From contig JWZX01003114.1 of assembly GCA_001275005.1 (NCBI GenBank), forward strand, positions 1 to 51,210: a stretch of 51,210 nucleotides of DNA. Reading direction: 5' to 3'. Made by a program: the position numbers and the translations under genes. Under the pieces are notes generated by a model that ran no database searches, had not been told where the DNA came from, and saw only the letters and a program-made list of their open reading frames with translations. This DNA is from Chrysochromulina tobinii (lineage: Eukaryota; Haptophyta; Prymnesiales; Chrysochromulinaceae). Shown here one piece after another: positions 37,447 through 47,234 of the stretch; position 1 is the first letter of the stretch; every line of letters starts with the position of its first letter.

Positions 37447-37674
37447 GGAGGTTCCGAAAAAATAGAAAAATCACCGGGAAGTCGGGATCAGAACCGGTGC
37501 AGCGCCTCTTTCCCGACGCGACCAACTTTTCGGGGAAAAGAGTCAGCGAGCGAAGTCCAAAAGGCTCCTTCACGCCACCCGCTCTATACCGTATACGTCA
37601 ATTGCTCTACGACGACTCTACTTTTAGTGGGTTTTGCGCAGGTTTAGAGAGAGACTTGATATGCCTTAATAAAA

Positions 37675-39688
37675 TCATATCCGATCACCAAGATCCACAG
37701 GCTGTGAGTTGGGCCGATCCGCCACTTCGATCCGCCCATCGATCCGCCGGCGGACTTCAAAAGCGCGGACGCCGTAGTCGTACAGGTCATCGCACCAGCC
37801 CGTCTTGAGGTCGAAGCACCAGCCGTGGCGTGGGCACACGACGCACGCCGCGCCATTGACCTCCTCGATGTCGCCGGCCTCGAGCGCCGCCCCTTGATGC
37901 GGGCAGTCCGCGTCAATGGCATAGAGGGTCTCAGCGCCAGTTTCGGAGACCTCTGAATAAATGGCGAGTGTGCGCTGGCCGAGGGTCACCCGGACGCTGC
38001 GCATCGCGCCGGATGTGGTGGCACTTGCTCCGGCGCCGGTTGCTCCGGCGCCGGTACCAGTGAGTGCGAGCGTCGAGATCTCGTCCAGATAGCTGTAGCC
38101 TGCGGACGCGAATTCGGACGCGGTGCTGGCATCGACTGGTGGCGACGGCATCGGAGACAGCGTACAGCTCGGGGATGCACAGATTTCACGACCCTTCACA
38201 GCTGGATCCGTTCCACTATCCTTCACAGGCGGATGCGGAGGCGGTGGGCGCTGTTGCGTCACCTTCGACGGCATGGACGGCACCGACGGCGACCCAGGCG
38301 GCTCCGTTACCTCCGTGCTGGCCTCCGTAACCTCCGTGCTGGCCTCCGTAACCTCAGTGAGCTTATGCAAGCGCGCGAGGCGCGCCCTCGCCTCGCACAG
38401 ATGATCCTCAAACTCAGGGAGATTCTTCCGTAGAGTGCTGCGCTCGAGCGCTGTCTCGAGCGCTGTCTCCGCCGCCGTGATTGCGTCTTCAAGCTCCGCT
38501 GCCGTCTTTGCGGCACGCAGGTCCATCAGGGCCTTGACCGAAGCATTGCGCGCCGCCTCGCGACGCTGTTTCCTCGTCCCACCGCTCGCCCTGCGCCGAG
38601 CAATAGCATCGTCTTCGTCATCTTCCGCCGCCGCCGCCGCTTCCGCTTCTGCTTTTTGCGTCGGCCGCACGCGCTGCTGCCTCCCCAACCACGTCGAGCT
38701 GCCTCTCTGCCCGCGCGAGCAGGCTGGCTCGGCCACTCTCCCCGGTGGCGGCCGTCTTGCCACTCTCCATGGTGGCCGCCGGCTCGTCGTCCGCCAGCCC
38801 TGCCTTCCGACAGCCCTCCACGGCGGCCTTGAGTGCCGTGAAGGCGTCTAGCAGCTCCTCAAGCGTCGCGTGATGCACGTCCAGGGCCGTGGCAAGCAAG
38901 CCCTCGAGTGCCGCGATCGCCTTCGTCCGCCGTGCGGCGCTCCTGCGCTGCTGCTCGTCCGCCTGCTGCTTCTTCTTGGCTGTGTCGAGCCGCACGCGCT
39001 CGGCAGTGCGTGCGGCCTCATCAAGCGAGCGCTGCCTCGCGTCGTCCATCATCTGCTCGTACGCACGTCGGCGCGCCTCGCGCTCCTTTGCCCGCCGCGC
39101 GAAGAGCTCGTCCCGCCGTCTCTCAGCCGCGCAGCGGGCGCACTGACAGCTCGCTGTGTGTTGCGGTGGAGGCTGGAAGTCGGCCTCCTGCCACTGTGTG
39201 CCGCCGACGCCACCGAACCAAGCTTTGAAGAGCTCTTCCCAGCTTGCGTGGTCGGGTCCAGACGTATGACGCGTGCTGGGCCCCGCGTCAGCGGCCTGCT
39301 CTGGCGGGTCAGCGTGTGCGCCCCAGCGCATCGGATGATCGTGGAAGAGCTGCACCCGTTCCCAGGCCTCGCCGATGGTCTGGAAGCGGCTTGTGGCGTC
39401 CGGAGCGCTGCTCCTGTCTGGATGATGGAGTAGCGCCTGCTTACGATAAGCACGTTGGGCGTCGTCGCGCGATGCGGATGCGTGTATGCCGAGTATCTCG
39501 CATGCGTCGACGAGCCGCATGTGCGCGGCGAGGCGTTTCCCGCGATGTGTGAAGTCGAGATGGGGGCGCGTCCGCCGTCGCACGGCGGAGGTCGCGCTCG
39601 TCTCAGCGCGGAAGCGGGGGCCCTGATGGGGGGGCGTGAGTCTCCCCCCCCCGGGGGTGGCAGGCGCGGAACGGGTCCGCGCATGCAT
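37675..39688 (-). CDS. J-domain protein fused to a Rieske [2Fe-2S] domain, with a 1-nt frame break
   Basis: Two overlapping frames form one gene if one base is removed from the A5 run (plus-strand T5 at 38653-38657): the join reads ADAKAEAEAAAAAEDDEDD and gives 670 residues from ATG 39688, or 614 from ATG 39520. Residues ~58-125 are a J domain (ACEILGIHASASRDDAQRAY, HHPDRS). A CxC-xx-C motif (CQCARC) and a long charged coiled coil follow. The C-terminus (~550-650) is a Rieske domain with both ligand pairs, CPH (DCPHQG) and CPRH (VCPRHGWCF). TEVTEAS repeats (21-bp units) lie before it. Rieske domains carry electrons; the J domain recruits Hsp70. The pairing is unusual and might serve redox-linked chaperoning or Fe-S assembly (inference). 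The basic N-terminus may be a presequence. Confidence 0.75.
38303..38360. repeat. 21-bp tandem repeats in the J-Rieske gene
   Basis: About 2.7 copies of a unit that encodes TEVTEAS on the minus strand; frame-preserving, in the linker before the Rieske domain. Confidence 0.8.
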
Positions 39689-40291
39689 GCATAGTTAGGT
39701 GTGGAATCGCCGCGGCGGCGCCAGCTCCAGCTGTCGATTCGGGTCGGACCGTCGCGTGTGCCGCGCGTCTGAGCGGGGGGGACCGGCCGAGGGGCGGGCG
39801 CGGTCAGCGCCCGCCCGTCGGGTGGTCGGGGCCCCGCGGGTCCGAAGGTGGGTGCACAGCAGCCGCCCAAGCGCCCATTGGTTGCCCCCCGCCCACCCGC
39901 CCGCCCTCAACCGGAGCGGCTGCTGAGATACTGAGTGTGAGGAGGTGGAGGACTGAAACTGCCGGCTTTGGAGCCGTGCCGCGTTCGTACCCTGTGGGTG
40001 GCTAGTGTGTAGGGGGGGGTCCGACGCGTGCGTCGCCCTCCTTCCCCTCTGGTCGCGCCGTGGGGGACTGCGCGAGGATGCCGATCCCTCTAGGAGGTGC
40101 AGGACGAGAGCACGTTAGTGCTGACGATGTGTTGTGTGAACGCCCACGGGGGCGCGCGTAGCGCGGTGTGACGGAAAAAGTCAGCGGTAGTCGCCGACTC
40201 ACGTTCACGCACGTGCGGCGCGGCGAACGACCGAGTTGTTTATAAGAACATGTGTATTATATTTTTGAAGGGCAAAAAAGCTCCTGCCACC
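39689..40291. other. Intergenic region, GC-rich with homopolymer G/C runs
   Basis: 603 bp between the J-Rieske start and the two-pore channel 3' end. It holds GTTCAC-type words near 40133 and 40203 but no recognised gene or RNA. Confidence 0.5.
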
Positions 40292-42968
40292 TTAGCGAAA
40301 AGAGTCACCTTGCTGCCGACCTTGCTGCCGTCCTTGTTGTCTTGTTTCTTCTGAGAGTAGGCGGCCGAATTCGACCGATTTTCGGAGAGTGTTGGACGCG
40401 ACTGCGGCGACCTTTCGGGCATGCTCCTCCTTGAGCTGCACAAGCTTGATTGCGTACTCGATCTCAAGCCTCTGGAGCTCGAGCTTGTCGACGTCCTCCC
40501 GGTACTCGAGCCGCGCGGCTACGAGGACGCCATCTGCCTGGGACAACAGCTCGGGCGTGTGTATCTGTTGAGGATTGCCGTGCACAGCGTGGTGCACACT
40601 CGGCCCATCGTCGCCATAGTAGCCCTGCTCGATCTCCGCGAGCCGAGCTGTTCGGCTCTCCTTCATGGCTGCGTTGTACGCCTCGATGGCGAAGGCAATG
40701 AGCAAGTTCAAGATCAGATTGTGCATGAACAGGTAGTTGATGATGAAGAACCAGCGCGCCCAGTTCCCCGCGACGCAGGTGAAGCCCTCGGTGACTACGT
40801 GCCAGTTGTTCACCACGAGCAGCTCGAAGCACACGACCATGCCGCTCATCATGTCGTTGAAGTTGTTGGGCCAGTAGTAGTTGGGCCAGTCTTTATCCGC
40901 GGTCAGCAACGCGCCCTGTTCGCGGCTCGGGTCGCGGTTGATCAGCCCACCGAAGAATTGCATGCCGAGCGCCGCGATGACGTACATGCCCGAGAGCAGC
41001 ACGGCGATAAGCACGGTCGCATTCGGGATAATGCGCACGAAGGTTGAGAAGATGAATGCCACCGCCGGGATCAGGTAGAAGACGCGGAAGAAGCGCACAA
41101 ACCGAAGCAGGAGGGCGTAGCGCAAGTAGATCGGGTCGTCGTACCCGTTGGGCCAGATGATGAGGACCGTCAGGACGACGCCGGCGACGGTCACGACTGC
41201 ATCGAAGAGGTTCATGAGCGAGCGAGCGTACACTATGAAGCCGAGACTCGCGAGCTTCAGGAGCATCTCGATCACAAAGATCCAGGTGAAGACGAGCCCC
41301 ATGATCGTCGACCAGCTGTTCCACGCATCGAGGTCGTGCTTTGGATCGGGCACGAATTCGAGCACCAGGAGGAGCACTGCGTTGCAGACGAGCACGGCGT
41401 CGATGACGAGTTCGAACGCGCGGGAGCGCACGAAGGCGTCGACCGCCTGCCAGATCGAAGAGGAGACAAAGTCGGGCGCGATGATCTGGAGCCACGTACG
41501 CCGCGGAGGGGCTCCCTGCGAGCCCATTCGTAGCATCGTGCACAGCTGCTGGAACGCGGCGCGGTCGAGGCTGCCGTTGCCGTAATTGTCGACGGCGTCG
41601 AAGAGCATTGCCTGGCGTTCGACGCTCATCAGCGAGATGTCGTAATGCGAGAGAGCGAGGAAAGCCTGCTCGAGGTCATCAGAGGTCATCAGAGGTCATC
41701 AGAGGTCATCAGATGTCATCAGTGGCCATCAGAGGTAATCAGAGGAAAGCCTGCTCGATCTCGGCGCACGAGATGGTACTCAGGGGCAATCCTGGGCAAT
41801 CATGGGCACTCAGAGGCACTCAGAGGCACTCAGAGGCACTCAGAGGTCCTCAGCGGCAGCTCGCCTGCTCGATTTCTTCGCGCGAGATGATGCCGTCGCC
41901 ATCCTCGTCCATGAGGTCGAAGGCTTTTTCGAGACTGGAGCGGCGCAGCTCCTGGAGCGCCTCCTCCTCCTGTGCCTTCTGTGTCGTGTACGCGGCGTTC
42001 ACGATCGCCAGGATCAGGTTCAGCAGGAACCAGTTGCCGAAGATAAGGACCGCGCCGAAGAAGAAGAAAGTGAAGCGGCTCGTCTGGTACGCAGGCATCA
42101 TCACGTCGGGGTAGTTGCACGTGGTGATCATGACGAAGAGCTTCCAAGTCGTCTCCGTCACGTCTGGGAAGGTCTTGGTGACGCCGTACTCGTCGATTCC
42201 GCCGCCGACGGAGTCGACAACAAGCATCTTCGCGGTCCATGTTGCGAAGGTGATGAAGAGCGCGAACGTGAGCCACACGCCGAGAAGCGATCGCACTGTT
42301 GAGCGGATGCATCGAAGCTGCATGAGCATTGCGTTCGATTGCATCACGAGCAGCGCGATGCGCACGTACACGGCCAGTCGGAAGCTGCCGATTTCGGTGA
42401 ATAAGTCGACGAGCAAGTCGAGGGATGCGACTGCGAGTACGCCGCAGAAGGCCGTCTGCGACCCACTTTCAAAGTACTGCGTGCGCCCTTGAGCCCAGAG
42501 CTGCAGCAGCACGTTGACGACGAGCAAGAGCAGGCAGATCGTCTCGGTGAGCGTGGCAGACCACCGCGGAATAATTGGCAGTCCGAAGCGGGGGTACCAT
42601 TCCGGATGGCTGGTGAAGTTGGCGATATGATACGACCAAACGGGCCGCTCGACGAAAGTGAGGAGCACTATGAGCAGTGTCGCCAGCCGCACAGGAATGA
42701 GCAACCACAGATGGATTCGGAACGCCATGCGGGCCTCTTCGCTATCGTATGGCCTTTCACGGACCCTACCCTCGATGCCATCGAGAATGTGGAGCGCCGC
42801 GTTCTGCATGCGTATAGTGATCGGCCGCCGCTTGGATATGCTATCAGACGACGAATTAAGCGGCGACGACTCGTTCACGACCCTCTTCGGAGTACTAAGG
42901 TAGGCAAGGTAAGACTCGGTGAAGATCTCGCCGCTACCTCCGAGGTCGCCAAAGCTTTCAGAGGCCAT
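40292..42968 (-). CDS. Two-pore channel (TPC1-like) cation channel, two exons
   Basis: 825 residues: exon 42968-41865 and exon 41665-40292, joined in phase 0 to DGIISREEIEQ|AFLALSHYD. Layout as in plant TPC1: cytosolic N-terminus, six-helix domain I with pore TTWKLFVMITTCNYPDVMMPAY, cytosolic EF-hands, six-helix domain II with pore SGMVVCFELLVVNNWHVVTE, and a C-terminal coiled coil. EF-hand 1 is canonical (DEDGDGIISREE); EF-hand 2 (DNYGNGSLDRAA) lacks the last acidic residue. The domain II S4 carries RYALLLRFVRFFRVF, the likely voltage sensor. Plant TPC1 is a Ca2+-regulated vacuolar cation channel. Intron 41666-41864 uses a GC donor (CAG|GCGAGC) and is built of tandem repeats (see findings). 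Length is ~90 residues longer than plant TPC1. Confidence 0.92.
41666..41864 (-). other. Repeat-built GC-AG intron of the two-pore channel gene
   Basis: 199 bp. In gene orientation, CTCTGAGTGC-type and CTCTGATGAC-type 10-bp tandem arrays lie on each side of a third copy of the exon-junction sequence (GAGATCGAGCAGGCTTTCC). ATCGAGCAG ends exon 1, and TCGAGCAG sits at the 3' splice site. Stop codons in the intron make splicing necessary for a full channel. Confidence 0.8.
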
Positions 42969-43260
42969 CAGGCTGTAGGAAGAGCGCGGAGCGAGGAGAG
43001 CCCCGCGCGCTCACGCACGCGGCTGAAAGAGGCAAGGCCCGAAGCGGGACGTCAGTCCTCGGGCCCAAAAAGGAACATTAGGGACGTTTGGCCTTTGGCG
43101 CATGCATTCCGCATTTTTGCTCACAAATATCTTCTAAGTCCGAGGGGGGCATTTGGATCAGGGCACGTGCCGTTCTGAGCAGTAAAACAAGGCCGCGCGA
43201 AGTTTATTTGATTGGGTCGGGAATTTACACATCGCGCGTCACAAAGTTTGAAGATGTTTG

Positions 43261-44790
43261 ATGAAACGGCGAGCGGGGGCACACATGCGGACGACGACGC
43301 TTGTCTTCGCACCCCCGCCTTTGCGTGAAATGGCGGATGCTCGCAGTGCGTCTCCTTCGAGCCGTCTGCTCGAGCTCGAGGCCGATGCGGACGAGGCGCT
43401 GCCTGAATACTTCACTCGGCCCGACTCGTCTGAGATACACCACATGCAGCCCCGTGTGACTCAGCGGAAAGATGCACATCAGGAGGACTTGGCAGCCACT
43501 GCCGCTGCTACAAGCTCAGCCGCTACAAGCTCAGCCGCAGCCGAGAGCATGGGTGCCGTGCCGTCTGACGACGCAGCTGTACAACCTATGCCGCAGCTTC
43601 CACGGCGCCGGCGCGTGGTAGGTCGGACCAAGCCACGGGCGCCGTCAAAGACTGCGAAGGTGCTCGCCGAGGAGGCAGCGGCCGGGGTGCGCGAGATGAG
43701 CGAAGCCATCTCCGAGGATGCGGTGGCTAGGGCGCGCGCGATACGTGAAGCCATTTCCAGCGCTAAGGAGTCCAAACTGGCCTCCGAGGCGGCAGAATTT
43801 CAAGCTAGCCACCAAAGTTTCATCCCAAACCGGCGGCGCAAGGTCGACCTCGAGTATCAGAAAGCGCTAAAGAGGAAGGCAGCGGATGTGCACAAGGGTG
43901 CAAGAGTGGGCGCTTCCGTTGGCAGGACCATCATTCGAAGGCATCAAAGGGAAGTGCATCAGCCGTACGCGACGCCTGTGCCTGCAGACGCCGCCAGCGC
44001 GATTGAGGGACTCATTCCAGAGGTACGACGCCTCGACGCGTCACACGATCGGCAGGTGTCGTTTTCGGACTTTTTGGTCGCCGTAGCTTCGCCGCCGGGC
44101 GTAGCCTTGCCGCCGCGCGTAGCATTGCCGCCGGTGATCAACGTAACGGCCACGACACTCGCAACCATAGGAAACTTAAGCGCTGGACCTGCGCCGGCCG
44201 TGCAGAGGGGCCGACGATGCAGCGGAAGCCAAGACGATTTCGGTGTCTGCTTCATCGACACATTCGCCGCCATCGGCTCCGCAGCCGAGCCCGCCGTCGC
44301 GGAGGTGCAACAGCTGCCACCTCATCTCCGCGTCACGTTGCGTCTTCTGACGCCCGCTGCACCCGTTGCGCCGTCATGCGCCGGAGCGACCCAATCCGCG
44401 CGCGGGGATCCCACATCCTGGCACCGGCGAGCAGCGTATGCAGGCGGTGCGGGTGTGCCAGCAGCGTGTGCGGGTGGTGCGGGCGGTGCTGCGCCCGCCC
44501 CCAGCTGCAGCTACGGCAGCAACGTTGACAGCAGGAGCGCGCGGTGTGTCGCCCCGCGCGACGGCGGCGAGGGCAGCGGCGCTCCGGGCTTGAGGGCTCT
44601 CGGCGCCATGCGATTCGAGGGCGTGGCGAGCCGCGTGCGCGTGGCCTCTCTTGATCACTTCTATCCGAGTGGCAGCGTCGAGCTCACCGAGCAGCACTTC
44701 AAGCATCAGGAGGCGCGCTGGTGGCAGGCACAGGTGCGCCGGCGCATGTTGAGCTCTGGATTCGAGTTTTCGTTTTCAGCGGCTGTTTAG
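43261..44790 (+). CDS. Unknown protein with an EF-hand-like motif
   Basis: 509 residues from ATG 43261; no introns. I do not recognise a family. The N-terminal 200 residues are Ala/Glu/Arg-rich and partly coiled coil (AKVLAEEAAAGVREMSEA). Around residue 260-275 is DASHDRQVSFSDF, which fits the EF-hand loop pattern (acidic or polar at positions 1, 3, 5, 9 and 12). Residues ~280-460 are low-complexity Pro/Ala/Gly. The last ~60 (FEGVASRVRVASLDHFYPSGS to FKHQEARWWQAQVRRRML) look ordered and conserved-type. No membrane segment or signal peptide. A flagellar or cytoskeletal role is only a guess. Confidence 0.6.
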   Translation: MKRRAGAHMRTTTLVFAPPPLREMADARSASPSSRLLELEADADEALPEYFTRPDSSEIHHMQPRVTQRKDAHQEDLAATAAATSSAATSSAAAESMGAVPSDDAAVQPMPQLPRRRRVVGRTKPRAPSKTAKVLAEEAAAGVREMSEAISEDAVARARAIREAISSAKESKLASEAAEFQASHQSFIPNRRRKVDLEYQKALKRKAADVHKGARVGASVGRTIIRRHQREVHQPYATPVPADAASAIEGLIPEVRRLDASHDRQVSFSDFLVAVASPPGVALPPRVALPPVINVTATTLATIGNLSAGPAPAVQRGRRCSGSQDDFGVCFIDTFAAIGSAAEPAVAEVQQLPPHLRVTLRLLTPAAPVAPSCAGATQSARGDPTSWHRRAAYAGGAGVPAACAGGAGGAAPAPSCSYGSNVDSRSARCVAPRDGGEGSGAPGLRALGAMRFEGVASRVRVASLDHFYPSGSVELTEQHFKHQEARWWQAQVRRRMLSSGFEFSFSAAV

Positions 44791-45175
44791 CCTAAGCAGC
44801 CGGGCCCAGCCCCATGAGTCGGTGTGCGGGGCCCAGGCCCCAGGGCGACCGACCGTGACACACCGGTCACGGGCGTCATACAACACGGCGCACCGCGCGC
44901 GGCACCCGGGTTGGGGGGCGCGGCCCGTTTGGCCGCGCCCCGCCGCGTCGCGTCCCGCGGTCCCGCCCGCCGCGCCGCCCGCGGCGGCGGCGCGTCCGAC
45001 CACCGCCCGACGCCGAGCGATATCGGCATGGCGATATGCGAGGAAAGCCGGCGACATTTTACCGTACGACACCGCAGAGTGTGCACGCGCGTGCGAACAT
45101 CAAGTACTCTCACTCACGACGTCGTCGTCGACGACGACACTTAATACGTTTGACCTCAGGGTTGTCAGGGCACTC
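44791..45175. other. Intergenic region, very GC-rich
   Basis: 385 bp between convergent genes; CGCCGC-rich stretch (44920-45010) then CGACGTCGTCGTCGACGACGAC (about 45115-45140), part of a short self-complementary run. No gene recognised. Confidence 0.5.
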
Positions 45176-46039
45176 TCACGGCTCAACCACCATCTCGACC
45201 TCTCCGAGCTGCGCGTACTCGGCCCTCACGCGATCGCCTGGCTTGATCAGCTTGGTGTTGCACATCTGCCCCGTCGCCACGAGCTCGCCCGCCTTAAGGT
45301 ACAGGCCACCTGGGCGGCTGTTGAGGTGGTTGACGACCCATGCGAGCGACTCGGCCGGCCCTCCTTGAGGCGCAGCCTTCCCGGAGCCTGTTGCGACCTT
45401 CTCGTCGTTGACGAAGAGTTCGACCGCGCACTTGACGCCTTCGATGCCCACCTGCGCCGCCGGCAGCCGCGGCCCTAGCACGATGCCGCCGGAGCTGAGC
45501 GTGTCCGCGTATTTGCCGAGCGCCGACGTGACCGCCTCGGCTGCTTCCGGTGTGCTGCGCTGGCCGCAGCACTCGATGATGAGGACGACGCTATCCACCG
45601 CGGCCCATGCGTCCTCAACGCTATAAGGCCGGTCGCGCGGTGGCAGGTCGGCGCCCATCACTACGCCGATCTCGGGTTCAATCTGACACAAGCCAATGAA
45701 GCTTGCGCTGAGGCCTCTTCCTGGCGCCTCCACGAGAAACCTTTTGAAGAGCGGCGCGGAGATAGCTACCTCGCCCGCGCCGCCAGGGGCACCGATCTTG
45801 TAGCCGCCGATCCCTCCCAGCTCACTCTCCACGAGCGGGTGCTTTGCGATGGCAAGGTGAGTGGCGTACAGATCTGCCACTGAGACGGGAGACTCTGGGT
45901 AAGCTTCCGGTCCGAGCTTGACTCCGCTGACCCAGCTTCTTACGAAGGCGTCAGCGCGCGCCTCCATGGCTGCGTTGATGAGCGTCAGCGATGGCCGCGA
46001 GCAGAGGGCTAGGTGACGCACTGCATAGGCACGAAGCAT
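45176..46039 (-). CDS. FAH-family enzyme, 2-keto-4-pentenoate hydratase (MhpD)-like
   Basis: 287 residues. The fold includes decarboxylases and hydratases that need a divalent metal and act on 2-keto acids. Marks: IGGYKIGAPGG (conserved Lys-Ile-Gly), IEPEIGVVM (metal-binding Glu pair), DAWAAVDSVVLIIECCG, and GGPAESLAWVVNHLNSRPGGLYLKAGELVATGQM, the latter typical of MhpD-type hydratases. In eukaryotes such proteins are less common than FAHD1, so a bacterial origin is possible. The first ~25 residues (MLRAYAVRHLALCSRPSLTL) are basic and hydrophobic, a likely mitochondrial presequence. Substrate unknown. Confidence 0.85.
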   Translation of the reverse strand: MLRAYAVRHLALCSRPSLTLINAAMEARADAFVRSWVSGVKLGPEAYPESPVSVADLYATHLAIAKHPLVESELGGIGGYKIGAPGGAGEVAISAPLFKRFLVEAPGRGLSASFIGLCQIEPEIGVVMGADLPPRDRPYSVEDAWAAVDSVVLIIECCGQRSTPEAAEAVTSALGKYADTLSSGGIVLGPRLPAAQVGIEGVKCAVELFVNDEKVATGSGKAAPQGGPAESLAWVVNHLNSRPGGLYLKAGELVATGQMCNTKLIKPGDRVRAEYAQLGEVEMVVEP

Positions 46040-46325
46040 CTCTACACCGACGCCGACCCCACGTTCGCGGAAGGATTCTCACAGGGCAACCGCGCGGTTG
46101 CAGTGGAATCCACTCTCGATCACAAAAACGAGCACGCAGCTCGAAGCTGACAAGTGCGGTCCAGGTGCTCATGGGTGCTGTCCAACGGCGTGACCGGCTT
46201 CCTACATACGAACAGGAGTATTATCACACTAGCTGGAGCGACCGCACGCGGCCTGAGAGGCCGCCTAATACGCCGCTCATCGTCATAGGCCCGCTGCTCT
46301 GTCTCGTTCGTTCGCCTGTTGGGGT

Positions 46326-46922
46326 TCACACGCCCTCCTGCATGGCGCTCGAGAAGCACGCCTTGCACATGCGGCGGCCGTACGGAATGTACGAGAGGGC
46401 GTACCAGAAGAAAGCCGAGAATTGCACGACAATGCACGCGACGATGATCACCGCAATCACGTTATCCGAAAGCTGGGTCATGCTCGGCAGCAGGAAGGCG
46501 CACACGAGCGTCGCGGCGGCGGACAGGACGAAGACGAGGGCGACGCCCGCGCGCGTGGGGTGCGACATCCGCTTGAGTTGCCGATGGGGGCCCATGAGGA
46601 AAAACGTGGAGGCCACAGAAATGAGGTTTCCGAGCGTGTAGTTGATGGCAAAGGGCCCCGGGTTACCCTGCAGCAGCTTGTGCCAAAACATCATCGATCC
46701 GAGCGAGACGATGCACCCGATGCCAAAGCAGATGCCAAAGCCCCAGAGCCGCTGCTTGAAGGTGAGCGTTGGGCAGGTGGCGTCGATCACCTCCTCTCGG
46801 CGTGTCGGCTGCAGGCCGACCGCCCCGCGTACCCCGTCCAGGAAAGACGCCTGAGCTGCCGAGCTCTGGTAGGGCGTGTCCTCCTCGCTGTCGCCGCCAC
46901 CGAAGCGCGCCCAGAAGCTCAT
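46326..46922 (-). CDS. SFT2-family vesicle transport protein
   Basis: 198 residues from ATG 46922 (MSFWARFGGG); the open frame begins earlier on a GTG. Four membrane helices (GFGICFGIGCIVSLGSMMFW, PFAINYTLGNLISVASTFFLMGP, VALVFVLSAAATLVCAFLLP, VIIVACIVVQFSAFFWYALSYIP) and the conserved GPHRQLKRM loop and the SYIPYGR end are those of SFT2. SFT2 helps fusion of endosome-derived vesicles with the Golgi. Its start lies 66 bp from the left end of the inverted-repeat element. Confidence 0.9.
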   Translation of the reverse strand: MSFWARFGGGDSEEDTPYQSSAAQASFLDGVRGAVGLQPTRREEVIDATCPTLTFKQRLWGFGICFGIGCIVSLGSMMFWHKLLQGNPGPFAINYTLGNLISVASTFFLMGPHRQLKRMSHPTRAGVALVFVLSAAATLVCAFLLPSMTQLSDNVIAVIIVACIVVQFSAFFWYALSYIPYGRRMCKACFSSAMQEGV

Positions 46923-46988
46923 CGATGAATTGCCCCGTCCGCGGACATCGCCTCTTCTGTAGGGCACTTCGGCGAGTACGAAAGCTCA

Positions 46989-47045
46989 CACTGTCCCGTT
47001 ATGAAGTCCAAAATGAACTTCATTATGTGGAAGTTATTCATAATG
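46989..47045 (+). repeat. Left terminal inverted repeat
   Basis: 57 bp, exact reverse complement of 49306-49362. Reads LSRYEVQNELHYVEVIHN in one frame; the right copy gives the same words. Confidence 0.85.
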
Positions 47046-47234
47046 CAGCTAGTATGAAGCCCACGGCTTCATAACGCAGCGTTAGGAAGCCGTTATGAAG
47101 GCTCTGCTTCGTAACGCTCGGCGATTTGGCCGCGTTATGAAGCCGTTACGAAGCGGCGCTTCGTAACGGCTTCATAATGGGATTATGTGACTCTTCATAA
47201 CCCTCGGTGATTTCGCGGCAAACCCGGGTCCGCG

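Noticed and set aside
38303-38360. 21-bp repeats in the J-Rieske gene as part of the intron-repeat family
   Set aside because: The unit encodes TEVTEAS in frame and shares no words with the CTGATGACC-type repeats.
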